A stretch of 64,000 nucleotides of DNA from Thiohalomonas sp963783235 (lineage in GTDB: Bacteria > Pseudomonadota > Gammaproteobacteria > Thiohalomonadales > Thiohalomonadaceae): NCBI GenBank assembly GCA_963783235.1, contig CAWAMN010000002.1:62001-126000 (forward strand), in the 5' to 3' direction. Each line of letters begins with the position of its first letter. Position 1 is the first letter of the stretch. A program made the translations under genes and the position numbers. Positions 35,031 to 44,896 of this stretch are shown here, piece after piece. Under the pieces are notes generated by a model. It ran no database searches and was not told the DNA's origin. It saw nothing but the letters and a program-made list of their open reading frames with translations.

Positions 35031-35911
35031 CTACAGAACGCCTGCCTGACGTAGCGCTTCGCGCACGGTTTCGTGGTGCGCTTCCGAAAGGACGGTCAGG
35101 GGCAGACGAATTCCAGGCGGATCCGGCCCATTTCATACAGTGCCCATTTGACCGGAATGGGGTTCGCCTCAACGAACAATTTGGTGTGCAGGCCCATCAA
35201 CGGCTCATTAATCGCCTGCGCCTTTTCGCGGTCACCGGCGATTGCGGCGGCACACATTTCATGCATCTGCCTCGGAGCAACGTTGGCGGTCACCGACACA
35301 TCACCTTTGCCGCCCAGGAGCATCAATTCCATGGCCGTGGCATCATCACCGCTAAGGATGTCCATCCGCTCGCCGCAACGCTCGACAAGTTCCCGGGCGC
35401 GGCCCATGTCTCCGGTCGCCTCCTTGATGCCGACGATGTTCGAAATGTGGGAAAGTCGCTCGACGGTGTCCGGCAGAAGGTCGCACGCCGTACGGCCGGG
35501 GACGTTGTAAAGGAGTTGCGGCACCGCAACCGCGTCGGCGATGGCGGCGAAATGCTGGTACATGCCTTCCTGGGTCGGTTTATTGTAATAAGGGACCACC
35601 AGCAGACAGGCGTCCACGCCCGCTTCCATGGCGCAGCGGGTCAGTTCGATCGCCTCTCGGGTGGAGTTGGCGCCCGTTCCCCCAATCACCGGGATCCGAC
35701 CATCGGCCATCTCGACAATGCGTCGAATGACCCAGCAGTGCTCGTCGTGATCGAGCGTGGGGGACTCCCCGGTGGTGCCCACGGCCACGATGCCGTCGGT
35801 GCCGTTTTCAATATGGAACTCGACCAGCTGTTCCAGGCTCTGTTCGTCGATGGAACCATCGGCCCGCATCGGCGTCGCCAGGGCCACCAGACTGCCGTGA
35901 AACATGCCCAC
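35031..35911 (-). CDS. dapA: 4-hydroxy-tetrahydrodipicolinate synthase, with an apparent 1-base deletion near the 3' end
   Basis: DapA condenses pyruvate with aspartate semialdehyde in lysine/diaminopimelate synthesis. Seen: VAVGTTGESPTL (active-site Thr pair), LLYNVPGRTACD (Tyr and Arg) and IVGIKEATGD (Schiff-base Lys). As read, the frame stops at 35096 after RIRLEFVCP (271 residues). If one base is restored near 35118-35122, it continues as PPGIRLPLTVLSEAHHETV and so on to a TAG at 35031, giving 293 residues, the normal length. The enzyme is usually essential, so a sequencing error is likely, but a real C-terminal frameshift cannot be excluded. Followed by bamC; divergent from gcvR. Confidence 0.93.
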
Positions 35912-36189
35912 TCTCCAGCCGAAAAATTAAGCGTGCATGGTACTTTGGCGCCTGTTTGAAGACAAGCAAACTGTTTCACCGGCGGCCGGAAAGCAGAGGC
36001 CCTTACGGCTGCAACACCAAAACCCCGGATCCCCGATGAGCGGCCTGGAGGCGACAACGAGTTGCGCGCCCCGGCAGGACCGCCTCCGGGGTCTGCCAGC
36101 CAAACCCAAGCCGCATGGGGCGCTGTGTCCGAGGCCAGGATTGGGTGATAAACTAGGTAAGAAATTCCCGAGGAGAAGAACCGGACCGC

Positions 36190-36729
36190 ATGAGTCAGCC
36201 CAAGCAATATCTTGTAATCTCAGCCCTGGGCGAGGATCGGCCCGGTATCGTCGACAGGCTCACCGGCCCCGTGCTCGAAGCGGGGTGCAATATCCTCGAT
36301 ACCCGAATGACGGTTCTCGGCGGCGAGTTTGCCATTCTGTTGATGGTGGAGGGTTCCTGGGCGGAAGTGGCCAAGTTCGAGCATCTGCTTCCCTCACTGG
36401 AAAAGCGACTCGACCTGACCATCATCGCCAAACGCACCGCCGAGCGCCCCGATCGACCGGGAGGGATGCCCTACCTGGTCAATGTCGTATCCCTTGACCA
36501 CCCCGGAATCGTCAATCAGCTGGCCGGATTCTTCTCAACCCGCAATATCAATATCGAGGATCTCCACACCGAGAGCTATCGCGCCGCCCATACCGGTACG
36601 CAGATGTTTTCGGCCAACATCACGGTGAACATCCCCGGTGACATCCATATCGCCCAGCTGCGCAACGAGTTCCTCGATTTCTGCGATTCTCTCAACCTCG
36701 ATGCCGTTCTCGAACCGGTCAAGGGTTGA
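36190..36729 (+). CDS. gcvR: Glycine cleavage system repressor-like protein GcvR (two ACT domains)
   Basis: A 179-residue protein of two ACT domains (about 5-80 and 92-175). The first begins YLVISALGEDRPGIVDRLTG and the second YLVNVVSLDHPGIVNQL, each with the Asp-x-Pro-Gly-Ile loop that binds amino acids. In E. coli GcvR senses glycine and restrains GcvA. No gcvA or gcv genes are in the window. The position divergent from dapA and upstream of bcp is the E. coli arrangement. A GAGGAGAAG site precedes ATG 36190. Confidence 0.9.
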   Translation: MSQPKQYLVISALGEDRPGIVDRLTGPVLEAGCNILDTRMTVLGGEFAILLMVEGSWAEVAKFEHLLPSLEKRLDLTIIAKRTAERPDRPGGMPYLVNVVSLDHPGIVNQLAGFFSTRNINIEDLHTESYRAAHTGTQMFSANITVNIPGDIHIAQLRNEFLDFCDSLNLDAVLEPVKG

Positions 36730-36784
36730 GCCGTCGCCTCGCTTCGGTCTTTGCACTTAATCTCTGACGTCAAGACGGACAATC

Positions 36785-37252
36785 ATGACCCAGATAGCTA
36801 TCGGAACAACGATCCCCGACTTCACCCTGCCCGCGACCGGCGATCAAATGATCGGTCTCACCGATTTCAGGGGCCGGAACCTGGTGCTCTATTTCTATCC
36901 GAAGGACAGCACGCCCGGTTGTACCAAGGAAGGACAGGCCTTCCGTGACCTTCACGAGCTCTTCATCAAGCACAATACGGCCATCCTGGGCGTTTCCCGC
37001 GACGGCGTGAAGGCCCACGAGAACTTCAAGGCCAAACAGAGTTTTCCCTTCGAACTGCTGTCGGACAAGGAAGAGGTCCTCTGCAGGGCTTTTGATGTCA
37101 TCAAAGAGAAAAACATGTACGGGCGTAAAGTCATGGGCATCGAGCGCAGTACCTTTCTCATCGATGCTGACGGAGTCTTGCGTGAAGAGTGGCGCAAAGT
37201 GAAGGTGGACGGGCACGCGGAAGCGGTGCTCGAGGCCGTTAAAGGACTCTAA
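36785..37252 (+). CDS. bcp: Thioredoxin-dependent peroxiredoxin Bcp, apparently 1-Cys
   Basis: A cytoplasmic peroxiredoxin of the PrxQ/BCP group, 155 residues. The peroxidatic Cys is in the standard motif PKDSTPGCTKEG. The resolving Cys that many family members carry five residues later is Gln here (GCTKEGQAFRD), so catalysis probably follows a 1-Cys or intermolecular scheme. The remaining core is typical (LGVSRDGVKAHENFK, FELLSDKEE, ERSTFLIDADG). It lies 55 bases after gcvR and may be co-transcribed with it. Confidence 0.94.
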   Translation: MTQIAIGTTIPDFTLPATGDQMIGLTDFRGRNLVLYFYPKDSTPGCTKEGQAFRDLHELFIKHNTAILGVSRDGVKAHENFKAKQSFPFELLSDKEEVLCRAFDVIKEKNMYGRKVMGIERSTFLIDADGVLREEWRKVKVDGHAEAVLEAVKGL

Positions 37253-37305
37253 ATAGATGCTCCGAAATGGTATCCAGTCACCTCCATATCCGAATCCTGG
37301 CTTCT

Positions 37306-37364
37306 GGTAGGAGCCCCGCGCCGGGGCGATTGCCGACCCTATCGCGGCGACGCGCCGCTCCTAC
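37306..37364. repeat. REP-like palindrome
   Basis: Arms GTAGGAGC and GCTCCTAC enclose the inner palindromes CCCCGCGCCGGGG and CGCGGCGACGCGCCG. It is a single, diverged relative of the array units at 29219, in the 288-base gap between bcp and the PhoH-type gene. Confidence 0.65.
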
Positions 37365-37540
37365 CCGGGTGGATACGAATTTGGAATACGTATTTAGCGC
37401 TGCGCGAAACAGGTTAGGCAAGGTATAACGAGCCCAAGGGAGTGCCCGTCGCCGGGGCATTGGCCCGGAGCCACGTGGCGGCAAGATCGCATACGGCATC
37501 CGGCACCGAATATCCAAGCATCGGGAGTTTAAAACGTCTC

Positions 37541-38965
37541 ATGACTCACAAGAAAAGCGCCCGTCGGGCGGGCAAGCGGCTTTTTGTGCTCGATACCAAC
37601 GTGCTCATGCATGATCCGACGGCCCTGTTCCGGTTTCAGGAGCACGACATCTACCTGCCGATGGTGGTAATTGAGGAGCTCGACAATAATAAAAAGGGGC
37701 ATTCGGAAGTCGCCCGCAACGCGCGTCAGGCGAGCCGGTTTCTCGATGACGTGATGACGGGCGCCAACAAGGCCGACATCGACGCGGGCCTCTCCCTGGG
37801 CGAGCCGGGGCAAGGTGCCGGGCAACGCCCCACCGGCCGTATTTTCTTTCAGACCTCAAATCTCGAGGCCAACCTTCCCGCCACGCTGCCGGGCAGCAAG
37901 CCCGACAACAATATCCTCGGCACGGCGCTCGCGCTCAGCGAGACGCATGCCGGGCAAACGGTCATCCTGGTGTCAAAGGACACCAACATGCGCATCAAGG
38001 CAGCCGCTATCGGCATTCATGCCGAGGATTACCGCAACGACCAGGTCCTGGAAGACGTCAACCTGCTCTATAGCGGCAGTGAGGCGCTGAGTCAGAATTT
38101 CTGGGAATCGCACAGCAAGGAGATGGAATCCTGGCAGGAGGCGGGACGCACGTTTTATCGCCTTGCCGGACCCGACGCTGCGAGCTGGCATGCCAATCAG
38201 TTCCTCTACCTGGACGGAATGGATGAACCCTCCTCTTTCGAGGCCGTGGTCCGGAACGTGGAAGAGGGCAGCGCCACCATCGAGACGGTCAGGGATTATC
38301 GCGGTAGCCATAAGGTCTGGGGCATTACCGCCCGAAACCGGGAGCAGAACTTCGCCCTCAACCTGCTGATGGATCCGGAAATCGATTTCGTGTCGCTGGT
38401 CGGTCAGGCCGGCACCGGCAAAACGCTACTCACGCTGGCCGCCGGTCTCGCCCAGGTCCTCGACGACCAGCTTTACCGCGAGATCATCATGACCCGGGTG
38501 ACCGTCCCCGTGGGCGAGGATATCGGCTTCCTTCCCGGCACGGAGGAGGAGAAGATGGCCCCCTGGATGGGCGCCCTGATGGACAATCTTGAGGTTCTCA
38601 CACAGTCCGAACACAACAGCGACTGGGAACGGGCCGCCACCCAGGAACTGGTGGCCAAACGGGTAAAAATCCGTTCGTTGAACTTCATGCGGGGCCGGAC
38701 CTTCCTCAACAAATACATCATCATCGATGAGGCCCAGAACCTTACCTCGAAACAGATGAAGACACTGATCACCCGAGCCGGCCCCGGCACCAAGGTGATC
38801 TGTTTGGGCAATGTCGCCCAGATCGACACGCCCTACCTCACCGAGACCAATTCCGGTCTCACCTATGTCGTTGACCGCTTCAAGGGCTGGGCCCACAGTG
38901 GGCACATCACCCTGATCCGCGGGGAACGTTCACGCCTGGCGGACTTCGCCTCCGAGGCGCTTTAG
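37541..38965 (+). CDS. PIN-PhoH family ATPase (YlaK/PhoH2 type)
   Basis: A fusion of an N-terminal PIN RNase-like domain and a C-terminal PhoH ATPase, 474 residues from ATG 37541; such proteins are reported or proposed to act on RNA. PIN acidic residues are visible in FVLDTNVLMHDP, VIEELDNNKKG and VSKDTNMRIKA (residues about 15-165). The PhoH part has Walker A GQAGTGKTLLTL (near residue 290), TRVTVPVGEDIGFLPGTEEEK and Walker B YIIIDEAQNLT (near 395). It is apparently monocistronic. Confidence 0.92.
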   Translation: MTHKKSARRAGKRLFVLDTNVLMHDPTALFRFQEHDIYLPMVVIEELDNNKKGHSEVARNARQASRFLDDVMTGANKADIDAGLSLGEPGQGAGQRPTGRIFFQTSNLEANLPATLPGSKPDNNILGTALALSETHAGQTVILVSKDTNMRIKAAAIGIHAEDYRNDQVLEDVNLLYSGSEALSQNFWESHSKEMESWQEAGRTFYRLAGPDAASWHANQFLYLDGMDEPSSFEAVVRNVEEGSATIETVRDYRGSHKVWGITARNREQNFALNLLMDPEIDFVSLVGQAGTGKTLLTLAAGLAQVLDDQLYREIIMTRVTVPVGEDIGFLPGTEEEKMAPWMGALMDNLEVLTQSEHNSDWERAATQELVAKRVKIRSLNFMRGRTFLNKYIIIDEAQNLTSKQMKTLITRAGPGTKVICLGNVAQIDTPYLTETNSGLTYVVDRFKGWAHSGHITLIRGERSRLADFASEAL

Positions 38966-39006
38966 GAGAGCAATCCAGCCACCGGGGGATACGGGAACGG
39001 CTTTTA

Positions 39007-39114
39007 AACCACAGAGGACACAGAGAACACAGAGATTTTTCAAAGAGTTCTCCGTGTTCTCTGTGCCCTCTGTGGTTTTCGTAGTTCCCCGTGCGCCCCG
39101 TGTCCCCCGTGGTT
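39007..39114. repeat. Nested inverted repeat, AACCACAGAGG / AACCACGGGGG type
   Basis: AACCACAGAGGACACAGAG (39007 onward) pairs with CTCTGTGCCCTCTGTGGTT (ending near 39078). An outlying block CCCCGTGCGCCCCGTGTCCC...GTGGTTAA continues to 39114. Read on the minus strand, the block begins exactly at the stop codon of the AI-2E-type permease gene. The same two blocks recur after ettA at 53669. Confidence 0.8.
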
Positions 39115-40186
39115 AACTTGTCGCCAGCTCTTCGGGCGAAGGCGGTTCGGTGCGGGGCCAGGCGCGAAGCAGGGCATTGACCAGGGTGGCGAGCGGTATC
39201 GCGAAGAAGACGCCCCAAACGCCCCACAGTCCGCCAAAGACGAGCACGGCGACGATAATCGCCACCGGGTGGAGATTTACCACTTCAGAGAAGAGCAGCG
39301 GAACCAGAATGTTGCCGTCGAGGGCCTGAATGATGCCGTAGGCCGCCATGATCCAGGCGAACTCCGACCCCCAGCCGAACTGGAAATAGGCAATGATGGC
39401 AACGGGAAAGGTGACCACGGCGGCACCGATATAGGGAACCAGCACCGAGAGCCCCACCAGCACGCCCAGCAGGATCGCATATTTGAGGTCCATCAGGGCA
39501 AACGTCACGTACGTGGCCACCCCGATGATCATGATTTCCCAGAACTTGCCCCGAACATAGTTGCCGATCTGCACATCGACTTCATGCCAGATGTGCGAGG
39601 CAAGGGAACGCTCCCGCGGCAGAAATCCGGTCACCCAGCCGAGAATGCGGTACTTGTCCTTGAGAAAAAAGAAAACCAGCAGAGGCACCAGAATCAGGTA
39701 CACCACCAGAGTGATGAGGCCCGGTATCGATGACAGGGAGAAGGAAAGAATATGTTGACCGAGTTCGGTGATGTTGCGCCGCATGACCTCGATGATCTCG
39801 GTGACCTGTTGCTGGGAGATGAAGGTGTAGTGTTCCGGCAGGCGCAGCAGCGCTTCCTGGCCGGCGCCGATATAGCTCGGCAGTTCCCTGACCAGTTCCA
39901 CCGTTTGGGTCCACAGCAGTGGCACCACTCCGAATAACAGGAAGATCAGGAAGGTCATAAAACCGAGGAACACCAGGATAACGCTGGTCGTTCTGCCTCC
40001 CCCTTCCCGCTCCAGGATGCGGACCAGCCCTTCGAGAAGGTAGGCGATGACGATTGCCGCCAGAACCGGCGTCAGCATTCGGCCCATGGTCAATACGACG
40101 CCAAAACCGAGGGCCAGAAGGACTACCAGGAGAACCGCTTGCGGATCCGAAAAGTAGCGCCGAAACCACTTGCTGATCACATTCAT
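39113..40186 (-). CDS. AI-2E family transporter (YdiK/PerM type)
   Basis: An inner-membrane protein of 357 residues with about eight hydrophobic segments in the AI-2E exporter-family layout: an N-terminal helix pair (VLLVVLLALGFGVVL; VLAAIVIAYLLEGLV), a hydrophilic central loop, then a C-terminal bundle with the family signature LVPYIGAAVVTFPVAI and DGNILVPLLFSEVVNLHP. Substrate unknown; some members are reported to affect AI-2 or Na+/Li+-H+ exchange. The start overlaps the preceding small gene by four bases. The TAA stop lies at the end of the nested repeat. Confidence 0.92.
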   Translation of the reverse strand: MNVISKWFRRYFSDPQAVLLVVLLALGFGVVLTMGRMLTPVLAAIVIAYLLEGLVRILEREGGGRTTSVILVFLGFMTFLIFLLFGVVPLLWTQTVELVRELPSYIGAGQEALLRLPEHYTFISQQQVTEIIEVMRRNITELGQHILSFSLSSIPGLITLVVYLILVPLLVFFFLKDKYRILGWVTGFLPRERSLASHIWHEVDVQIGNYVRGKFWEIMIIGVATYVTFALMDLKYAILLGVLVGLSVLVPYIGAAVVTFPVAIIAYFQFGWGSEFAWIMAAYGIIQALDGNILVPLLFSEVVNLHPVAIIVAVLVFGGLWGVWGVFFAIPLATLVNALLRAWPRTEPPSPEELATS

Positions 40187-40530
40187 CGGTTATCGGCACC
40201 GAACTGCTTTTTGTAGTGTCGACTAAAGACAATCTCCAGCTCATCGATCACCTCGACCGCCTCTCGGCCCTGCATGACGTGCTGGGCCATCAGACCCGAC
40301 GTCTCGTGGAGCATCTTTGAGCGATCGAGCATGTGGTAGGTCTCGGAGAGCCGTTTGATGGCTCCGACCACACTCTCCCCCTCCGGACGGGGGATGGGCT
40401 TGGGTTGTATGTCCACCGGCTCGGTTCCCGCCCGCTCCACCAGGAACTCGGCAAAGGCTACGAGTGTGTCGCGCTCGGCATCGGGCAGGCGCCGGAAGCA
40501 CTCCAGCAGACTCTTTTCAGCATCGGCCAT
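40183..40530 (-). CDS. Conserved-looking small protein, unknown
   Basis: 115 residues from ATG 40530 (the longer frame to 40557 overlaps the LysR stop). It is soluble and mostly helical: an N-terminal helical region (ECFRRLPDAERDTLVAFAEFL), a proline-rich linker (QPKPIPRPEGES) and a C-terminal helical segment. It lies between the LysR gene and the AI-2E-type permease, with a four-base overlap (ATGA) to the latter, so the two are probably co-expressed. I do not recognise the family. Confidence 0.75.
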   Translation of the reverse strand: MADAEKSLLECFRRLPDAERDTLVAFAEFLVERAGTEPVDIQPKPIPRPEGESVVGAIKRLSETYHMLDRSKMLHETSGLMAQHVMQGREAVEVIDELEIVFSRHYKKQFGADNR

Positions 40531-40538
40531 AGGACAGT

Positions 40539-41438
40539 TCAGGGATGTTCCAGGCAATAGGTCTTGGCGAAATCGAGCAACTTCTCAATGGCACGTAAAC
40601 GGAATTTCTGTTTCTGGTGCACGAAGGAAAGCGGGCGCTCCAGGGGAGGTTCGATATCGATGGCCACCAGCGTGCCCAGTTGCAGTTCCTTGGCGATCGT
40701 GGCGCGGGAGACGATCGATACCCCCATGCCGGCCTCAACGGCCCCTTTCACCGCTTCCGGGCTTCCCAACTCCATGACCACGTTCAGACTGGCGGGATCG
40801 ATGGCGGTGTAGTTGAGATGCTCCAGAATCACCTCGCGGGTACCCGAACCCTCCTCCCGACAGATATAGGGGTATTCCAGAAGCGCGGACATGGGGACCG
40901 AGTCGCGAGCAGCCAATTCGTGTCCCGGCGGAACGATCAGTACCATCCGGTCGATCCGGCAGGTCTCCACCACCAGATTCTTGTTATGAACCGGCGCCTC
41001 AACGACGCCCAGGTCAATGGAGTTGTTCTCCACCATGGCCACGATGGCGTCGGTATTGGCAACCGAAAGGCGGATCGTCACCTCCGGGTACTTCGCCTTG
41101 AAATTCCCCAGGAGGGCGGGAAGCATGTATTCGGCGATGGTGGTACTGGCCCCCACCATAAGCACCCCGCTCACCTCGCCGGTGAGGTCCCGGACGGCGT
41201 TTTCCATCTCGGAATAGAGCGCGAAAATGCCGTCGGCGAAGCGATAAACCCTCTGCCCGGCTTCGGTCAGGCTTATCCGGTTGTGCGTTCGATCGAAAAG
41301 ACGGGTGTTGAAATACTCTTCCAATTGGCGGACCTGGAAGGTCACCGCCGGCTGAGTCATGTGCAGCGATTCGGCGGCTTTCGTGAAGCTCAGCAACCGG
41401 GCCACGGTATGGAAAACTTGCAGGCGTCTGTCGGCCAT
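40539..41438 (-). CDS. LysR-family transcriptional regulator
   Basis: A 299-residue regulator with an N-terminal winged helix-turn-helix (FTKAAESLHMTQPAVTFQVRQLEEYFNTRLFDR, about residues 18-50) and a C-terminal periplasmic-binding-protein-like effector domain (90-295; GVLMVGASTTIAEYMLP). The pattern is close to the CbbR/YeiE group, but the effector and target are not readable. It is first in a minus-strand run with the 115-residue protein and the AI-2E-type permease. The 230-base gap upstream (41439-41668) shows nothing else I can name. Confidence 0.93.
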   Translation of the reverse strand: MADRRLQVFHTVARLLSFTKAAESLHMTQPAVTFQVRQLEEYFNTRLFDRTHNRISLTEAGQRVYRFADGIFALYSEMENAVRDLTGEVSGVLMVGASTTIAEYMLPALLGNFKAKYPEVTIRLSVANTDAIVAMVENNSIDLGVVEAPVHNKNLVVETCRIDRMVLIVPPGHELAARDSVPMSALLEYPYICREEGSGTREVILEHLNYTAIDPASLNVVMELGSPEAVKGAVEAGMGVSIVSRATIAKELQLGTLVAIDIEPPLERPLSFVHQKQKFRLRAIEKLLDFAKTYCLEHP

Positions 41439-41668
41439 ATCAGATCATCGTTGTATATGTTCCCTTTATGGGAGGAAAGCATACTTTATTCGCAAGGCAG
41501 CGAACAGTGCCCGGGTGGGCAGTTCGGAGCAGTAAAGTCGCGGCTGCCGTCAAGGTCACCGGGACGACTCCTCAAGGTCACGAACAGCGGATTTGAGCGG
41601 GTTTTTCACCTCGGCGGAGCATGGGTATCAGAAGGAGTCGTCCGAACCCATGCCCCGCCGACGATGGT

Positions 41669-44600
41669 CTAATCCCGTGCCCGAATGAAATCGACACGTT
41701 TTCGCATGAAGGCGTAATACATGACCGGAATCACCACCAGTGTCAGCAGGGTGGAGACGAAAATGCCAAAAATCAGCGAAATCGCCAGCCCGCTGAAGAT
41801 GGGATCATCCAGGATGAAAAACGCCCCCATCATGGCCGCGACCCCGGTCAGCACGATAGGCTTGGCACGAACCGCACCGGCCCGGATCACCGCCTCATCC
41901 AGGCTGATGCCCTCACGCACCTGCTGGTTGATGAAGTCCACCAGAAGGATCGAGTTACGAACGATGATGCCGGCCAGCGCTATCATGCCAATCATCGAGG
42001 TCGCCGTGAACTTGGCGCCCAGCAGTGCGTGGCCCGGCATCACACCGATAATCGTCAGTGGAATCGGAGCCATGATGATCAGGGGCACCAGATAGGAGCG
42101 AAACTGAGCCACCACCAGCAAGTAAATGAGTATCAGCCCCACCGAATAGGCAATCCCCATGTCGCGGAAGGTTTCGTAAGTGACCTGCCACTCACCATCC
42201 CACTTCAGGCTGTACTCGTACGGGTTCTCCGGCGGATTGATGAGGAATTGATTGATTGTCGCCCCGAACTTCAGGGGTTCGGCCATAAGCTCGCCAAAGA
42301 TCGCAAACATTCCGTAGAGCGGACTGTCCAGTTCGCCAGCCATGTCGCCCGTGACGTAGACCACCTGCTGAAGATCCTTGTGATAGATGGCATTTTCACG
42401 GGAGGTCTGTCGGACCGAGGCGATCTCCGAAAGCGGAACCAGTGAACCCTGCAAGCTCTTTACCCGCAGTTGCAGCACCGACTCCACTTCGGCCTTATCG
42501 GCGACCGGGAACTCCAGGCGGATCGGCAGCGGGTACTTCACGTTGGCACCGTGCAGGTAGGAGACGTCGTTGCCGGAGAGCGCCGTCGATACCGCCTCCA
42601 CGACGCTCTGCTGGGGAACACCCAGGAGCGCGGCCTTTTGCTGATCCACCCGCAGGACGAACTTGGGCGCAGGCGCCTCCACCGTATCATCGAGGTCGAT
42701 GATGTCCTCGGTCGATTCGAAAACAGACCGGACCTCCTTGGCCACTTCGATCTGCCCCTCGTAATCGAGCCCGTAAATCTCCGCCACCAGCGGCGACATC
42801 ACCGGCGGACCGGGCGGAACTTCGACGATTTTGACGTTGGCGTCGTACCGACGCCCAATCATCTGGAGTGGCTCACGGACCGACAGGGCGATTTCATGAC
42901 TCTGGCGCTCACGGTCGTGCTTATCGACCAGATTCACCTGGATATCGCCGACGTTGGCGCCTTCCCTCAGGTAATACTGGCGCACCAGGCCGTTGAAATT
43001 GATGGGCGATGCCGTACCGGCATAGGCCTGATAGTCGGTGACCTCGGGAACCGTGGCCAGGTACTCACCCAGTTCGCCCAGCACCCGGGCGGTCCGCTCG
43101 ACGCTGGTGCCCTCAGGCATATCGACAACGACCTGGAACTCCGACTTGTTGTCGAAGGGCAGCATTTTCATGACCACCATCTGCACACCCACCAGGGCCA
43201 CAGAACCGGCGATGAACACCATGATCAGGCCGCCTAACGCCCAGCGCTTGCCGCGCCCCTTGTTCTCGTTAAGGAAAGGGCCGACGCCGCGCCGGAACAC
43301 CCTGTACAGCCATCCCTCACCCGACTCGTCGCCGTGATGCACTTGGGAGCGGCCCAGCATCACATTGGACATCCAGGGCGTGACGATGAACGCAACGGCC
43401 AGGGAGATCAGCATGCCAATGCTGGCATTGATGGGTATGGGACTCATATAGGGCCCCATAAGGCCGGTGACGAACGCCATCGGCAGCAGTGCCGCAATCA
43501 CTGTCAGGGTCGCCAGAATGGTGGGGCCGCCAACCTCGTCGACCGCCGCCGGAATGGCCTCCAGCAAGCTCTTGTTCTCGAACTGCATGTGGCGGTGGAT
43601 ATTCTCCACTACCACAATGGCATCATCGACCAGAATGCCGATGGAGAAGATCAGTGCAAAGAGCGACACCCGGTTGAGGGTAAAACCCCACGCCCAGGAG
43701 GCAAACAGGGTAATGGCCAGGGTAATCACCACCGCCATGCCGACGATGAAGGCCTCCCGCCACCCCAGGGCCAGCAGCACCAGTGCAACGACCGAAACGG
43801 TCGCAAAGATCAGTTTGGAGATCAGCTTCTGGGCCTTGGCATCGGCCGTCGCGCCATAGTCCCGGGTCACAGTCGCCTTGACGCCGTCCGGGACGAAGGT
43901 GCCCTTCAACTGCTCAAAACGCTGGATCACCTGCTCGGCAATCGCAACCGCGTTGGTCCCCGGCTGCTTGGCAATCGCCACGGTGACGGCCGGAAACTCG
44001 CCGGCAACCTCGATACCCTTGGCATCGGCAGCCGGGCCTGTGCCAAACCAGGCGTACTGCTCAGGCTGATCGGGCCCCCGACGCACCTCGGCTACATCTT
44101 CCAGGTAGACCGGTTTGCCTTGATGGACACCAACGACCAGTGAGCGCACCTCCTCCACCGAGGTCAGAAATTCGCCGGACTGCACCAGGACTTCGCGGTT
44201 GTTGTTCACCAGTGCGCCGGAAGGGCGGGTCGCATTGGAGACCTGCAGGGCCTGACGCAGATCGTCAAAAGCGATGCCGTAGCCGGCCAACTTGGCCGGG
44301 TCCAAAAGCACATGCACCACCTGGTCCGGACCACCGATGGTGTAAATGTCACGGGTACCCTTGACGCGTTTCAGCTCAGACTCGATGGCGTGGGCCACTT
44401 TCTGCAGCTCATAGCCACCGACACTGGGATCTTCACTCCACAGGGTCAACGAGACGATGGGCACATCATCGATGCCCTTGGGTTTGATAATCGGTTGGGC
44501 GACGCCCAGGTTCTGGGGAAGCCAGTCCTGCTTGGAAAAGATGGCGTTATAGAGGCGCACAATCGCGCCGGTGCGGTCTTCGCCCACCACGTACTGAACG

Positions 44601-44896
44601 GTCAACACCGACATTCCCGGCCGGGAGGTTGAATAAACGTGCTTCACCCCTTCGATTTCGGAGAGGATCTGCTCGGCCGGAGTGCTCACCAGGTGCTCCA
44701 CTTCACTGGCCTGCGCCCCCGGATAGGCGATGAAAATATTGGCGAAGGTCACGTTGATCTGTGGCTCTTCCTCTCGCGGTGTGACCAGCACCGCGAAGAT
44801 GCCCAGCAGCAACCCCAGCAGGGCCAGAAGGGGCGTAATCTCGGTGCTGAGGAAGCGCTTGGCAATGCGGCCGGAGATACCCAGCTTTTCACTCAT
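41669..44896 (-). CDS. RND-type efflux permease
   Basis: An inner-membrane proton-driven pump of the AcrB/HAE superfamily, 1075 residues in the normal range, with twelve helices around two large periplasmic loops. Seen: the first helix and periplasmic entrance (PGAQASEVEHLVSTPAEQIL), the helix 4 proton-relay region (SLFALIFSIGILVDDAIVVVENI, two adjacent Asp), and the C-terminal half equivalent (MIGMIALAGIIVRNSILLVDF). Substrate unknown. It overlaps the adaptor stop by four bases, so it forms an operon with it; no outer-membrane channel gene is nearby. Confidence 0.94.
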   Translation of the reverse strand: MSEKLGISGRIAKRFLSTEITPLLALLGLLLGIFAVLVTPREEEPQINVTFANIFIAYPGAQASEVEHLVSTPAEQILSEIEGVKHVYSTSRPGMSVLTVQYVVGEDRTGAIVRLYNAIFSKQDWLPQNLGVAQPIIKPKGIDDVPIVSLTLWSEDPSVGGYELQKVAHAIESELKRVKGTRDIYTIGGPDQVVHVLLDPAKLAGYGIAFDDLRQALQVSNATRPSGALVNNNREVLVQSGEFLTSVEEVRSLVVGVHQGKPVYLEDVAEVRRGPDQPEQYAWFGTGPAADAKGIEVAGEFPAVTVAIAKQPGTNAVAIAEQVIQRFEQLKGTFVPDGVKATVTRDYGATADAKAQKLISKLIFATVSVVALVLLALGWREAFIVGMAVVITLAITLFASWAWGFTLNRVSLFALIFSIGILVDDAIVVVENIHRHMQFENKSLLEAIPAAVDEVGGPTILATLTVIAALLPMAFVTGLMGPYMSPIPINASIGMLISLAVAFIVTPWMSNVMLGRSQVHHGDESGEGWLYRVFRRGVGPFLNENKGRGKRWALGGLIMVFIAGSVALVGVQMVVMKMLPFDNKSEFQVVVDMPEGTSVERTARVLGELGEYLATVPEVTDYQAYAGTASPINFNGLVRQYYLREGANVGDIQVNLVDKHDRERQSHEIALSVREPLQMIGRRYDANVKIVEVPPGPPVMSPLVAEIYGLDYEGQIEVAKEVRSVFESTEDIIDLDDTVEAPAPKFVLRVDQQKAALLGVPQQSVVEAVSTALSGNDVSYLHGANVKYPLPIRLEFPVADKAEVESVLQLRVKSLQGSLVPLSEIASVRQTSRENAIYHKDLQQVVYVTGDMAGELDSPLYGMFAIFGELMAEPLKFGATINQFLINPPENPYEYSLKWDGEWQVTYETFRDMGIAYSVGLILIYLLVVAQFRSYLVPLIIMAPIPLTIIGVMPGHALLGAKFTATSMIGMIALAGIIVRNSILLVDFINQQVREGISLDEAVIRAGAVRAKPIVLTGVAAMMGAFFILDDPIFSGLAISLIFGIFVSTLLTLVVIPVMYYAFMRKRVDFIRARD

